Source: Leucobacter sp. wl10 (GTDB lineage: Bacteria; Actinomycetota; Actinomycetes; Actinomycetales; Microbacteriaceae). Taken from it: a DNA stretch of 64,000 nucleotides. A model generated the notes under the pieces. The model was not told the DNA's origin, did no database searches, and saw only the letters and a list, made by a program, of their open reading frames with translations. Below, one piece after another: positions 56,926-64,000 of the stretch. Made by a program: the position numbers and the translations under genes. Each line of letters begins with the position of its first letter. Positions within the stretch are counted from its first letter, which is position 1. The stretch lies in NCBI RefSeq assembly GCF_003569785.1, contig NZ_KZ983987.1, positions 269,853-333,852 on the forward strand. The letters run 5' to 3'.

Positions 56926-57963
56926 TCAGATCAGCGACCCGAACAGCCAGTCCGGGCCGGCCACCCCGCGGTAGGTGTTGTCCTCCACCAGGTTCCACAC
57001 CCGCTTGTAGACGGCTGACTCGAGGAGCGTCTCGGCGTTCCGGACGCCCGGCAGCTCGCCGAGCACGTCGACCATGAAGGCGTAGACCTCGGTGTGCCTC
57101 GGCAGGACGAACTGCCCCACGAGGTTGCTGCTCCCGGCCGATGCGAAGAGCGTCTTGGTCGCGGGATTCGCTGCGAGGAGTCCGGCAGCCTCGGGGAGGT
57201 GCGACGGCTTGATGTCGATCCAGGCCCAGAACTTCGCCTGAAATCCGAGCATCTCCGGCTCGACGAGCACGCGGAGCGAGGCGATCTCGCGCTCGAACAG
57301 GCTCTCCATGATGCGTCGGGCGGTGTTCTCCGACTTCTGGATCGCGGCGGCGATCGAGGAGTAGGACGCGCGGCCATCGCGCAGCAGGGCTCCGAGCACC
57401 CTGCGCTCGTCCAACGACAGCTCGACGTCCGAGGTGCGAGTACTCGTGTCGATCTTCCGCTCGGCGCTATCCGGGAGCCAGTCCTGCCCCGAGGTGTAGG
57501 TGTGCGTGACGACGTAGCTCTCCGACTCGACCTCGAAGTCCTGCCTGATGGCCCAGAGCACATCCTGAAGCGAGGGCAGCGTCCGCGGCACGATTTCGGC
57601 GAGGCAGTCGGCGGTGCCGAGGGTGAAGCTCAGGTACCGCACGTGGGAGTTCTGCTGCAGACTCTTGAGGAACTCGGGGAGCATCGCGTCCCGACCGCGG
57701 AACTTCACCATGGCGGGAGGGCCGAAGCCGAGGCGGGCGACCTCGGTGCGGCCGATCACGCGGATGAGCCCCCGTTGCTGCAGGGACTCGTACCGGCGGC
57801 GCACGGTGCTCGTCGAACTGCCGACCTCCGCCGCGATCTTCGGCCACGGAGCGCGGCCGTCGGTGCGCAGCGCCGTCAGGATTCCGAGGTCGAGCTCATC
57901 GAACTCCTTCTCGCTTTTCCTCGACGTCACCTGAACAAATCCTCCATTTATTATCTCTTGCAT
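56926..57963 (-). CDS. Double-domain Lrp/AsnC-type regulator
   Basis: This 345-residue protein contains two AsnC-type units in tandem. Helix-turn-helix 1 is near residues 38-60 (WPKIAAEVGSSTSTVRRRYE) and the second near 200-220 (YSSIAAAIQKSENTARRIME), each followed by a RAM-like domain. Normal Lrp proteins have about 150 residues and one unit. AGGAGG lies eight bases before the ATG and a TATATT -10 is close upstream, so the leader is very short. It is divergent from the amino-acid importer operon and probably controls it. Confidence 0.9.
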   Translation of the reverse strand: MQEIINGGFVQVTSRKSEKEFDELDLGILTALRTDGRAPWPKIAAEVGSSTSTVRRRYESLQQRGLIRVIGRTEVARLGFGPPAMVKFRGRDAMLPEFLKSLQQNSHVRYLSFTLGTADCLAEIVPRTLPSLQDVLWAIRQDFEVESESYVVTHTYTSGQDWLPDSAERKIDTSTRTSDVELSLDERRVLGALLRDGRASYSSIAAAIQKSENTARRIMESLFEREIASLRVLVEPEMLGFQAKFWAWIDIKPSHLPEAAGLLAANPATKTLFASAGSSNLVGQFVLPRHTEVYAFMVDVLGELPGVRNAETLLESAVYKRVWNLVEDNTYRGVAGPDWLFGSLI

Positions 57964-58078
57964 GAACGTATCCTCCTAATATAACCTAATTGTGACGCAG
58001 CTGACCTGGTTTCCTCATTCGCGCTCGAAGCCGAGGCCGGCGTAATCAACGACGATCACAAGCTGAATCGAGGATCCC
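57964..58078. promoter_or_regulatory. Divergent control region between the AsnC regulator and the amino-acid importer
   Basis: This A/T-rich 115-base gap holds TATATT on the minus strand (just ahead of the AsnC ribosome-binding site) and TTGTGA on the plus strand as a possible -35. No clear dyad was found. Confidence 0.4.
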
Positions 58079-58960
58079 ATGGCAATTGAAACCTTCCGCA
58101 ATCGTAAAAAGCGCGGGCCCGTCGCGTTCGGGGCCGTACTGGCCGCGTTTGCGCTCCTGGTCACCGGCTGTTCCGCCGCCGGCGGTAGCGGAACAGCGGC
58201 GATCGACGAGAGCTGCACGCCGGTCGTCGCCGATGTGCAGACGATGAACCCGGGAAAGCTGAAGGTGCTCGAGGTCGAGCACCCGCCGTTCGCGACGATG
58301 GAGGGCGGAAAGCTCACGGGCGTCGAGGGCGAACTGGTGCAGAAGATCGCCAAGGACCTGTGCCTCCAGCTCGACGTGCAGGTGACGTCGTTCGCGGGAG
58401 CGATCGAGGGGCTGCAGAACAACCGCGGGGATCTCTCGTCGGCCAACTGGACGGTCAACGACGAGCGCCGGAAGCTGTTCGAGGTCAGCGATCCGATGTA
58501 CCGCAGCCTGATGGGCATCGTCACCAGGGGCGAGGACTGGAATACTGTCGACTCCCTGATGGGGAAAAAGATCGGTACTCCGCAGGGCTACCTCTGGAAT
58601 GACCAGCTGAAGGCGCTCTACGGCGACAGCGTCGTCGAGTACCAGTCCGACGTCGCGGTCATGGACGACGTGAAGGCGGGCCGCATCGACGCCGGCATCG
58701 TCAACAACCACGCCAACTCGTGGCGCATCGCGACGCAGGATCAGTACCAGGATCTGACGCTCAACACGATGACTCCGGACAAGCGTCTGCCGCACACCCA
58801 GCAGGACGCGCTTGCCGTGGTGCTGGTGAAGAAGGGGAGCACCGATCTGCGCGACGCGGTCAACACCGTGCTCAAGGACTACCAGGACTCGGGGGAGATG
58901 AAGAAGCAGTTCGAGAAGTACGGGCTCGATCCGCAGTTCATCGTGCAGAGCGATTCCTGA
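58079..58960 (+). CDS. Amino-acid-type ABC importer binding lipoprotein
   Basis: This 293-residue family 3 solute-binding protein has a basic N-terminus, a hydrophobic stretch and the lipobox LVTGCSA. The mature part follows the pattern [20 protein letters not shown] and [20 protein letters not shown], typical of amino-acid and opine binding proteins. GAGGA lies six bases before the ATG. It begins a four-gene importer operon. Confidence 0.9.
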   Translation: MAIETFRNRKKRGPVAFGAVLAAFALLVTGCSAAGGSGTAAIDESCTPVVADVQTMNPGKLKVLEVEHPPFATMEGGKLTGVEGELVQKIAKDLCLQLDVQVTSFAGAIEGLQNNRGDLSSANWTVNDERRKLFEVSDPMYRSLMGIVTRGEDWNTVDSLMGKKIGTPQGYLWNDQLKALYGDSVVEYQSDVAVMDDVKAGRIDAGIVNNHANSWRIATQDQYQDLTLNTMTPDKRLPHTQQDALAVVLVKKGSTDLRDAVNTVLKDYQDSGEMKKQFEKYGLDPQFIVQSDS

Positions 58961-58986
58961 GGAACCGTCGAGGGGAGCTGCCGAAG

Positions 58987-59754
58987 ATGGACACGTCCAG
59001 CAACAGGATTATTCTCCAGGCGGATACGATCACGAAGTCCTACGGGGGCGACGACGTGCTGAAGGGCGTCTCCCTCGACGTCCACCAGGGCGAGGTGATC
59101 GCGCTCATCGGCCCGAGCGGTGCCGGCAAGAGCACCTTCCTGCGCTGCCTCAACTACCTCGAGCGCCCCACGAGCGGGGGGCTGAGGCTCGAAGGACAGG
59201 AGGTCTTCGCGGATCCGCTCAAGCCGGGCAAGGACGAACTGGTGGCTCTCCGCCGGCGCGTCGGCATGGTGTTCCAGAGCTTCAATCTGTTCCCGCATCT
59301 CAGCGTCCTGAAGAACATCGTTCTCGCGCAGAGGCTCAACGGGCGGCGCTCGACGGCCGAGGCCGAGGAGTATGCGCTGAGACTTCTCGGCCAGGTCGGG
59401 CTGCCCGACAAGGGGGCGGCCAAACCCTCCCAGTGCTCGGGCGGCCAGCAGCAGCGCATCGCCATCGCTCGCGCGCTCGCGCTCGATCCCGAGGTCATGC
59501 TCTTCGACGAGCCCACCTCGGCCCTCGACCCCGAGATCGCGGACGAGGTGCTCAAAGTGATGCGCGAACTGGCCGAGGGCGGCATGACGATGATCGTCGT
59601 GACCCACGAGATGAAGTTCGCGGAGCGGGTTGCCGACCGCGTGCTGCTGCTCGACCAGGGCCGCATCCTCGAGGAGGGTACGCCCCAGCAACTGTTCAAG
59701 AACCCGACGCAGGAGCGTACGAAGACCTTCCTGCAGGCGGTGCTGAATAGATGA
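58987..59754 (+). CDS. Polar amino-acid ABC importer ATPase
   Basis: This 255-residue ATPase has Walker [24 protein letters not shown], Walker [13 protein letters not shown] and the switch histidine in VVTHEMKFA. The signature reads CSGGQQQR, with Cys for the usual Leu, a mild change found in this family. Its stop overlaps the next gene (ATGA). Confidence 0.92.
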   Translation: MDTSSNRIILQADTITKSYGGDDVLKGVSLDVHQGEVIALIGPSGAGKSTFLRCLNYLERPTSGGLRLEGQEVFADPLKPGKDELVALRRRVGMVFQSFNLFPHLSVLKNIVLAQRLNGRRSTAEAEEYALRLLGQVGLPDKGAAKPSQCSGGQQQRIAIARALALDPEVMLFDEPTSALDPEIADEVLKVMRELAEGGMTMIVVTHEMKFAERVADRVLLLDQGRILEEGTPQQLFKNPTQERTKTFLQAVLNR

Positions 59755-60407
59755 GCGGCTTCGACCTCGGAGGCCTGTTCACGAGCGTCGGCGCAGGCCT
59801 CGGCATCACGGTTCTCCTGACGGTGGTCTCGTTCGTCGCGGGCGCCGTCGTGGCGGTCCCACTCGCGCTGGCGCGGTCCTCGGGCGCGACGGTCTTGCGC
59901 TGGCCCGCCATCGCCGTGATCGACATCTGCCGCGGCATCCCGCCGCTCGTGTGGCTGCTCATCATCTACTACGGCATCAGCCCGGTCCTCGTGCTGGATC
60001 CTCTTCAAGCTGCTCTGGTCGGCCTGAGCCTCATCTCGGCGGCGTATCTCGCCGAGAATTTCCGGGCCGGGATCGACAACGTGCACCGCGGGCAGCGTGA
60101 GGCCGCCATGGCGCTCGGCCTCACCTCAGGGAACCAGTTCTGGAGAATCGTCGCGCCGCAGGCGGTCAACATCGCGTTGCCGCCCTCTGCCTCCTACGCG
60201 GTCAGCCTGCTGAAGGACAGCGCCAAGGCGTCGATCATCGGAGTGGCCGACATCATCTTCATGGCGCAGCAGGAGGTCTCGCGCGGAACACCGGCGGTGC
60301 TGGTCTTCTCGATCGCGGCCGTGCTGTACCTGATCGTCGGCATCCCGCTGTCCTTCTTGTCGCGCTACGTCGACCGCAAGATCCGAGCGAAGGTTGTGAC
60401 CGTATGA
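59751..60407 (+). CDS. Amino-acid ABC importer permease 1
   Basis: This 218-residue HisM/GlnP-type permease has the cytoplasmic loop [20 protein letters not shown] and the conserved [13 protein letters not shown]. It overlaps both neighbours by four bases. Confidence 0.91.
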   Translation: MSGFDLGGLFTSVGAGLGITVLLTVVSFVAGAVVAVPLALARSSGATVLRWPAIAVIDICRGIPPLVWLLIIYYGISPVLVLDPLQAALVGLSLISAAYLAENFRAGIDNVHRGQREAAMALGLTSGNQFWRIVAPQAVNIALPPSASYAVSLLKDSAKASIIGVADIIFMAQQEVSRGTPAVLVFSIAAVLYLIVGIPLSFLSRYVDRKIRAKVVTV

Positions 60408-61057
60408 TGTTCGAACAGTGGATCGAATGGCTGCCGGATCTGCTTGGCGGTCTCGTCGTCTCCCTCGCTCTGACCGGTTGCGTCGCGGCGGTCGGGTTTC
60501 CGCTCGGACTCGTGTTCGGACTGCTCGGTTCGCAGCAGAAGAGCCGCGTCGTGCGCAACGTCTTCATCGTCATCGTCGAGATCTTCCGGGGCATCCCGCT
60601 GCTCGCGGTGATCTACCTGTTGTACTTCGGCCTGCCGAGCACCGGGATCACCCTCAGCGGCTTCGTGACGATGGTCATCGCGCACGGTCTCAACCAGGCC
60701 GCCTATTCGAGCGAGGTCTTCCGCGCGGGCATTCTGCACGTGGGGGCCGGGCAGAGGGAGGCCTTCGCTAGCCTCGGCATCACGCCGGTCAAGGGCTTCT
60801 TCCACGTCGTGCTGCCGCAGGCGCTCCGCGCCGTGCTGGGGCCGCTGATGTCGCTGCTGATCATGGCCTTCCAGTCCAGCTCGCTCGCCTACGCCATCGG
60901 CGTGAGCGAACTCACGAACCGGGCGTTCTCGATCGGCGCGATCACGTTCCAGTACTTCAACGTTCTGGCGCTCGCGGGCGTCATCTACGCCGTGATCGCG
61001 ATCGCCTGTTCGCGGATCGTGTCGAACGTGGAGGAGCGGCTGAAGGTCGTCCGCTAG
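60404..61057 (+). CDS. Amino-acid ABC importer permease 2
   Basis: This 217-residue permease is the partner of the previous one, with the loop QREAFASLGITPVKGFFHVV and the segment EIFRGIPLLAVIYLLYFG. It is translationally coupled by ATGA. The oxidase gene follows after 90 bases. Confidence 0.91.
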   Translation: MMFEQWIEWLPDLLGGLVVSLALTGCVAAVGFPLGLVFGLLGSQQKSRVVRNVFIVIVEIFRGIPLLAVIYLLYFGLPSTGITLSGFVTMVIAHGLNQAAYSSEVFRAGILHVGAGQREAFASLGITPVKGFFHVVLPQALRAVLGPLMSLLIMAFQSSSLAYAIGVSELTNRAFSIGAITFQYFNVLALAGVIYAVIAIACSRIVSNVEERLKVVR

Positions 61058-61147
61058 CGGTGCACGCGACGCGCGGACACGTTCCGATCCCGCGCGATCG
61101 AGACGATGGCCCGGCTACCGCATACCTGAAAACGGAAATCATGGGAG

Positions 61148-62365
61148 ATGAGTGAAGCAATGAAGATCGCAGTCGTCGGTCTGGGCGCCATCGGCGCCCA
61201 GGTCCTCTGGCAGCTCAGCCGACGGGCGGGCGTCGAGGCGCACGGATTCGAGAGCGGCTACATCGGGCATCCCCGTGCGGGCGCCGGCGGGGAGGGGCGG
61301 CTCTTTCGCAACCTCGAGTTGACGACCGGGGGGTACCTGCCCATCATCAAGCGCTCCGACGAGATCTGGCGCGAGTTGGAGGGTCTCGGCCGGCAGCGGT
61401 TGCGCCGGATGGGCGGGGTACTGCTCATCGGCGGCGAATCGAACGTGCAGGTCCGGCACGCGATCTCGGCGGCGCGGGGGTGGGACGTCGAGCACGAAGT
61501 GCTCGACACGGCGGCGCTCCGCCGGCGCTTCCCTCAGTTCTCCGTGACGAACGACGACATCGGCGTCTGGGATGTCGGCGGCGGCGTGATCTCGCCCGAG
61601 CTGTCGATCGCAGTCGCGGTGGAGCAGGCCGGCGCGAACGGTGCTCTCGTCAACGCCTCGACTCAGGTGAGCGGCGTGGAGGAGACAGCAAACGGGGTGC
61701 GGCTGGTCCTGGCCTCGGGCGAGCGGCGGGAGTTCGACCGCGTCGTCGTGGCCTGCGGCGGCTGGACCACGAAGCTCGTACCTGAGCTGAAGAACTGGAT
61801 CGTCGCTCGCCGGCTCACGTCGGCCTGGTACGCCGGCCGCGATGACGACGGCCTGCGGGAGCTCCCCCCGTTCATGCGGGCCGCGCCCGGCTACTGCTAC
61901 GGGATCCCGAACGAGGACCAGCGCCTGGTGAAGCTCGGGCTCGGGTTCAACGACCACCTGCCCGTCGGCGATCCGGATCGGGCGCCGCGCGCGCTGACCC
62001 ACGCCGACGCGCAGGCCGAGGTGGAGCGATTCTCGTGGATCCTGCGGGATCTGCTGCCCGGTCTGCGACCGAACCCCGTTCGCATCGAGACGTTCATCGA
62101 GAGCTACACCCGCACCATGCACGAGTTCATGGGAGTGCCCGAGGGCCGCACCAACACCGTGGTGCTCGGCGGGTTCTCGGGTCACGGCTTCAAGATGGCC
62201 CCCGCGCTCGGCGAGCTCGGCGCGCAGCTGGTGCTCACGGGCGAGACCGCCATCGACCTCGGATTCCTCGCCGACGCTCAGCCGGCGTTCTCGATCACCG
62301 ACGTCGAGACCGGTGAGACCACCCACAACGCGGTCGTCGCCTCGCACGACTCGCCGATCCCCTGA
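61148..62365 (+). CDS. FAD-dependent amine/amino-acid oxidase (sarcosine oxidase/SolA-like)
   Basis: This protein of about 405 residues belongs to the DAO family of flavoproteins. The nucleotide-binding VVGLGAIGAQVLWQL lies at the N-terminus, and the family C-terminal motif GFSGHGFKMAPALGEL is present. Relatives oxidise N-methyl amino acids such as sarcosine and N-methyltryptophan to formaldehyde and the amino acid. The ATG at 61148 has GGGAG directly in front; an ATG at 61160 (MKIAVVG) is equally possible. It probably acts on what the preceding importer brings in. Confidence 0.88.
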   Translation: MSEAMKIAVVGLGAIGAQVLWQLSRRAGVEAHGFESGYIGHPRAGAGGEGRLFRNLELTTGGYLPIIKRSDEIWRELEGLGRQRLRRMGGVLLIGGESNVQVRHAISAARGWDVEHEVLDTAALRRRFPQFSVTNDDIGVWDVGGGVISPELSIAVAVEQAGANGALVNASTQVSGVEETANGVRLVLASGERREFDRVVVACGGWTTKLVPELKNWIVARRLTSAWYAGRDDDGLRELPPFMRAAPGYCYGIPNEDQRLVKLGLGFNDHLPVGDPDRAPRALTHADAQAEVERFSWILRDLLPGLRPNPVRIETFIESYTRTMHEFMGVPEGRTNTVVLGGFSGHGFKMAPALGELGAQLVLTGETAIDLGFLADAQPAFSITDVETGETTHNAVVASHDSPIP

Positions 62366-62412
62366 TCTCCGACCGCCCACCGCACCTCACGAACCGAAAC
62401 AAAGGAAAGAGA

Positions 62413-63096
62413 ATGAGCAAGAACACCCCGATCGCCACGTTCGACTGCTACCGGACGCTGATCGACTTCGACCTGAACCGCGCGGCGCTGCCGATCGTCG
62501 AGGACCGTCTCGACGAGGTCGGCATCGACCACGCCGGCTTCCTCGACAACCTTCGCGTCATGCGCTTCTACGCCGTGGCGCAGGGACCGTACACCAGCTA
62601 TCAGGACCTGGTGCGCAAGACGCTCGAGAACGCCATGAAGCTGCACGGCGCCCGCTACGAGGATGCGTTCGGCGACCAGCTCGTGGAGGACGCGAAGAAG
62701 TTCCCGGTGTTCCCCGAGGTGCCGCAGGCCCTGCGCGAGCTCAAGGAGAAGGGCGTGCAACTCGCGATCATCACGAACTCGGATCGCGACTTCATCCCCC
62801 ACCACATCGAGACCATCGGCGTTGACTTCGACTATGTGCTCACCGCCGAGGACGCGGGCTGGTACAAGCCGAACGACGGCGCCTTCGAGTACCTGTTCGA
62901 GACGATCGACCGCGACCGGAGCCTCGTGACGCACGTCGCGCAGGGCTGGGACTACGACATCATCCCCGCGAAGAAGTACGGCGTGCGCCGCATCTGGGTG
63001 AACCGCTACCACCTCACGGGCAGCGACTTCTACCAGCCCTACTTCGAGATCCCGGATCTCACCGAGCTTCCCGCGTTCTGGAACGCGAAGGCCTGA
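62413..63096 (+). CDS. HAD hydrolase, haloacid dehalogenase type II
   Basis: This 227-residue HAD protein opens with FDCYRTLIDF, where D11 is the nucleophile, followed by a helical cap, the motif ITNSDRDF and the lysine in AGWYKPNDG, then the aspartate region QGWDYDIIPA. This arrangement matches L-2-haloacid dehalogenases, although many such proteins are phosphatases. It has AGGAAAGAG before its ATG and follows the oxidase by 47 bases, ending the operon at a strong hairpin. Confidence 0.88.
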   Translation: MSKNTPIATFDCYRTLIDFDLNRAALPIVEDRLDEVGIDHAGFLDNLRVMRFYAVAQGPYTSYQDLVRKTLENAMKLHGARYEDAFGDQLVEDAKKFPVFPEVPQALRELKEKGVQLAIITNSDRDFIPHHIETIGVDFDYVLTAEDAGWYKPNDGAFEYLFETIDRDRSLVTHVAQGWDYDIIPAKKYGVRRIWVNRYHLTGSDFYQPYFEIPDLTELPAFWNAKA

Positions 63097-63490
63097 GCGG
63101 GTCTTGTCCGGCCTCGTCGGCGCGGCGGCGGGCCCCAGCGGTCTGCCGCCGCGCCGACGCTTCGCCGCGCTGCGGAAATGCGCGGACGAAGCGCAATACC
63201 TCTCGGCGGTGATCTGAACGCGCACATCCGAGGCGTTGCGATTCCGCCTAGAACCCGGGCCCCGCATCTTCTCGGAGCGCGAGTGGTAATCTTGGGGGAG
63301 CGGGCGTCTGCCCGCGTCAACGATTGAACCGAGCACGTCGGCCGGCGGGCTGGTCTTCGGTGGTGGATCCCTCTGCCCGCTTCGGCCGCGCAGAGTGGTC
63401 TTCGACTGAACATCAGCACCCGCGGCTGCGGCGAACGTTCGCGGAGCCTCGAGCTGCCCGCCGCGTGCTCACGTATGTGAAGGAGAACCC
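63097..63490 (+). other. Gene-free region between the HAD gene and pnp
   Basis: This 394-base stretch holds the terminator at 63116-63158, then about 125 bases with no recognised element, a probable pnp -10 box TAATCT at 63287-63292, and a pnp leader of about 190 bases. A six-pair hairpin CGGGC/GCCCG (63300-63315) lies near the start of that leader. Long pnp leaders are sites of autoregulation in E. coli. A frame of 122 codons crosses the pnp start region but lacks a credible start. Confidence 0.55.
63116..63158 (+). terminator. Intrinsic terminator after the amino-acid importer operon
   Basis: Fourteen-base perfect arms GTCGGCGCGGCGGC (63116-63129) and its complement (63145-63158) flank a 15-base loop, 20 bases after the HAD stop codon. 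Confidence 0.75.
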
Positions 63491-64000
63491 GTGGAGGGTC
63501 CTGAGATCAAATTCGCCGAGGCCGTGCTCGACAACGGCAGGTTCGGCAAGCGCACCATCCGCTTCGAGGCCGGCCGCCTCGCGCAGCAGGCGCAGGGCGC
63601 CGTCGCCGCGTACCTCGACGAGGAGACGATGCTCCTCTCGGCCACCAGCGCATCCAAGCAGCCGAAGGACCACTTCGACTTCTTCCCGCTGACCGTCGAC
63701 GTCGAGGAGCGCGCGTACGCCGCGGGCAAGATCCCCGGCTCGTTCTTCCGCCGCGAGGGCCGCCCCTCGACCGAGGCGATCCTCGTCTGCCGCCTCATCG
63801 ACCGCCCGCTGCGCCCGTCGTTCGTCGACGGCCTGCGCAACGAGGTGCAGATCGTCGTCACCGTGCTGTCGATCGCACCGGGCGAGTTCTACGACGCGCT
63901 CGCGATCAACGCCGCCTCGGCGTCGACCCAGATCTCGGGCCTGCCCTTCTCCGGCCCCATCGCCGGCGTGCGCCTCGCGCTCATCGGCGACCAGTGGGTC
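63491..64000 (+). CDS. pnp: Polyribonucleotide nucleotidyltransferase, N-terminal part cut off by the window end
   Basis: PNPase degrades mRNA from the 3' end by phosphorolysis and can add tails. The 170 residues visible begin [16 protein letters not shown] and include the first RNase PH domain with [33 protein letters not shown] and [11 protein letters not shown], all strongly conserved. The GTG at 63491 has AAGGAG at good spacing. rpsO, its usual neighbour, is near the other end of this window. The rest of the gene lies beyond base 64000. Confidence 0.96.
   Translation, partial: MEGPEIKFAEAVLDNGRFGKRTIRFEAGRLAQQAQGAVAAYLDEETMLLSATSASKQPKDHFDFFPLTVDVEERAYAAGKIPGSFFRREGRPSTEAILVCRLIDRPLRPSFVDGLRNEVQIVVTVLSIAPGEFYDALAINAASASTQISGLPFSGPIAGVRLALIGDQWV

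Overview
The window is high-G+C DNA from an actinobacterium, most likely a member of the Microbacteriaceae (Leucobacter-like). This rests on strong G/C use at third codon positions, a tmRNA with the tag ANAKRTDFALAA, an FtsE with a long acidic tail, a four-box GlnR-type site upstream of amtB, and many genes that look leaderless (a TAGGCT or TACACT -10 box 6-7 bases before the start codon). The genus is an inference; no 16S rRNA gene is present.

Layout. 1-3.7 kb: ammonium transporter amtB (cut by the window start), rpsO, a Gln-rich membrane protein, and a class III aminotransferase with its Lrp-type regulator. 4.5-8.6 kb: a polyamine ABC importer (potD-A-B-C order). 8.7-12.5 kb: prfB, ftsE, ftsX, smpB. 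12.6-16.0 kb: a NylB-like serine hydrolase and an NCS1 permease, divergent from a TetR regulator with two operator-like repeats between them. 16.1-16.6 kb: ssrA (tmRNA) and a strong terminator. 17.0-25.8 kb: a nine-gene acyl-CoA catabolic operon of visibly lower G+C (CoA-transferase A/B, SCP2-type thiolase, DUF35 partner, two MFS transporters, MaoC hydratase, ketothiolase, PucR-type regulator). 26-32.3 kb: SUKH protein, GlxA-type regulator, gap, hisN, tRNA-Lys, nhaA and small membrane proteins. 32.4-37.7 kb: ilvD, ilvB, ilvN, ilvC, ended by a 27-bp perfect hairpin. 37.8-40 kb: a class III CoA-transferase and an HMG-CoA-lyase-family protein. 40-43.7 kb: a DrrAB-type exporter with a TetR regulator, flanked on both sides by decayed genes (a kdpE remnant and a HAD phosphatase remnant). 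43.9-48.8 kb: an ABC importer with an alkaline-phosphatase-superfamily hydrolase, possibly for a phosphorus compound. 49.8-56.9 kb: serA, then an aldehyde dehydrogenase, a large FAD/Fe-S D-2-hydroxyacid dehydrogenase and a GntR regulator. 56.9-63.1 kb: a double-domain AsnC regulator divergent from an amino-acid ABC importer, a FAD-dependent amine oxidase and a type II haloacid-dehalogenase-like protein. 63.5 kb to the end: pnp (cut by the window end).

The main joint themes are nitrogen and carbon scavenging (ammonium, polyamines, amino acids, an NCS1 substrate), branched-chain amino-acid and serine synthesis, and CoA-linked catabolism. rpsO and pnp, usually close neighbours, are about 62 kb apart, with housekeeping genes and several catabolic cassettes between them. 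The least understood parts are the 17-25.8 kb operon, which unites a cysteine-less SCP2 thiolase, a DUF35 partner and a MaoC hydratase, and the 40-43.7 kb cassette between two gene remnants.
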